A stretch of 6,275 nt of DNA from an uncultured Anaerostipes sp. GTDB taxonomy: Bacteria; Bacillota; Clostridia; Lachnospirales; Lachnospiraceae. Within the stretch, counting starts at the first letter, position 1, and every line of letters starts with the position of its first letter. This document shows, in pieces, positions 5,828 through 6,275 of the stretch. The stretch covers positions 1 through 6,275 of the forward strand of contig CAAEIR010000289.1 of assembly GCA_900756035.1 (NCBI GenBank), in the 5' to 3' direction. The position numbers and the translations under genes were made by a program. The notes under the pieces were generated by a model. It was not told the DNA's origin and did no database searches. It saw only the letters and a list, made by a program, of their open reading frames with translations.

Positions 5828-6275
5828 AAAAAAAGACACCTATACTTTTTTGTATAAATATCTCTCATCTATATTTCTTTAACTTAATGACATTGGCATC
5901 TAGTGAAATTTTTGTTACTATTCACAGTCGAATTCAATTGTATGAAACTCAGTTTAATGAAACTATCTGTAATGAAAAAAGTACATAGTCTTGTTCCAAC
6001 TCTTGAATAACCTACATTCCTATGAGAAATCACATATTTTAGCTTTAACTGTGAATAGAACAAATTTTTAATTACCCCTGATTTCCTCTTTTCTCATATG
6101 TCAACTTCCTTAACTCTTGGCAGTGCCTTATTGATATAGGTTTAAATTAATTATTTATATTTCCCTATACGTAAAACAGACCAAATAATTACAGTAAATG
6201 TATAGTTAATCTCATATATCCATTTGAATACCATAAAGCATGAAATTTTAATATTTCAAAAATCACTAATTAATA
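5828..6275. other. AT-rich non-coding region with a MITE-like element
   Basis: I see no supported gene here. The stretch carries a small hairpin TATAC-TTTTTT-GTATA (5841-5856), a 148-bp MITE-like element (5914-6061) and then plain AT-rich DNA to the right edge. A minus-strand frame crossing the MITE stays open for about 70 codons but has no start or ribosome site and does not look like a protein. The gene that would lie to the right of this region is outside the window. Confidence 0.5.
5914..6061. mobile_element. MITE-like element with 8-bp target duplication
   Basis: The element starts GTTACTATTCACAGT (5914-5928) and ends ACTGTGAATAGAAC (6048-6061), inverted repeats identical over 14 positions apart from one extra A in the left copy. 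It is flanked by the direct repeat AAATTTTT at 5906-5913 and 6062-6069, as expected of a transposase that makes 8-bp duplications, which several families do (ISL3, IS256 and IS66 among them). At 148 bp it has no coding capacity. An internal hairpin AGTTT-AATG-AAACT lies at 5951-5964. AAATTTTT is AT-rich and so carries limited weight as evidence of duplication; the inverted ends are the stronger sign. The parent element cannot be named from this sequence. Confidence 0.55.

Noticed and set aside
5890..6110. Open minus-strand frame of about 70 codons through the MITE
   Set aside because: No start codon or ribosome site, unremarkable composition, and the inverted ends plus direct repeats give a better explanation.
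1..6275. CRISPR array, tRNA, rRNA or known riboswitch
   Set aside because: I found no regularly spaced repeats, cloverleaf with CCA-type acceptor, rRNA core sequence or recognisable aptamer on either strand.

Overview
The window looks like a low-GC Firmicutes chromosome, most likely from the Erysipelotrichia/Clostridia side. The reasons are AT-rich intergenic DNA, strong AGGAGG-type ribosome binding sites, near-consensus sigma-A promoters, Gram-positive secreted PcsB-like coiled-coil cell-wall hydrolases and a clostridial-type IS4-family transposase. The lineage is inferred from style, not from a marker gene.

Layout from left to right. Positions 1-150 (minus) hold the remnant of an RDD-family membrane protein that runs off the left edge. 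Positions 151-594 carry no intact gene but contain a roughly 130-bp imperfect palindrome and two short gene-like relics. Positions 595-4148 form the functional core. Three genes lie on the minus strand, transcribed right to left: a 171-aa secreted protein of unknown function (3633-4148), a 495-aa secreted M23 metallopeptidase (2037-3524) and a paralogous 464-aa M23 metallopeptidase (595-1989). A good promoter precedes the first gene, a hairpin with a weak U-tract separates the first and second, and only 47 bp separate the two peptidase genes. Positions 4226-5827 (plus) are a degenerate IS4-family insertion sequence. Both inverted ends are recognisable and the DDE catalytic residues are still readable, but the transposase is broken by four apparent frameshifts and a nonsense codon. 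Positions 5828-6275 are non-coding and contain a 148-bp MITE-like element with inverted ends and an 8-bp target duplication.

The likely common theme of the core is cell-envelope work. Both peptidases keep all zinc ligands, have an N-terminal coiled coil of the PcsB type that normally restrains or targets a hydrolase, and share two unusual signatures: FEGKE plus a cysteine pair right after the signal peptide, and a cysteine-containing CRERPE tail. The small secreted protein is produced from the same direction and may act with them, but nothing in its sequence proves this.

I do not see a clear new defence system, CRISPR array, tRNA or rRNA. The points most worth following are the paired Cys-tailed M23 hydrolases with their unknown secreted neighbour, the MITE with target duplication, and the long palindrome.
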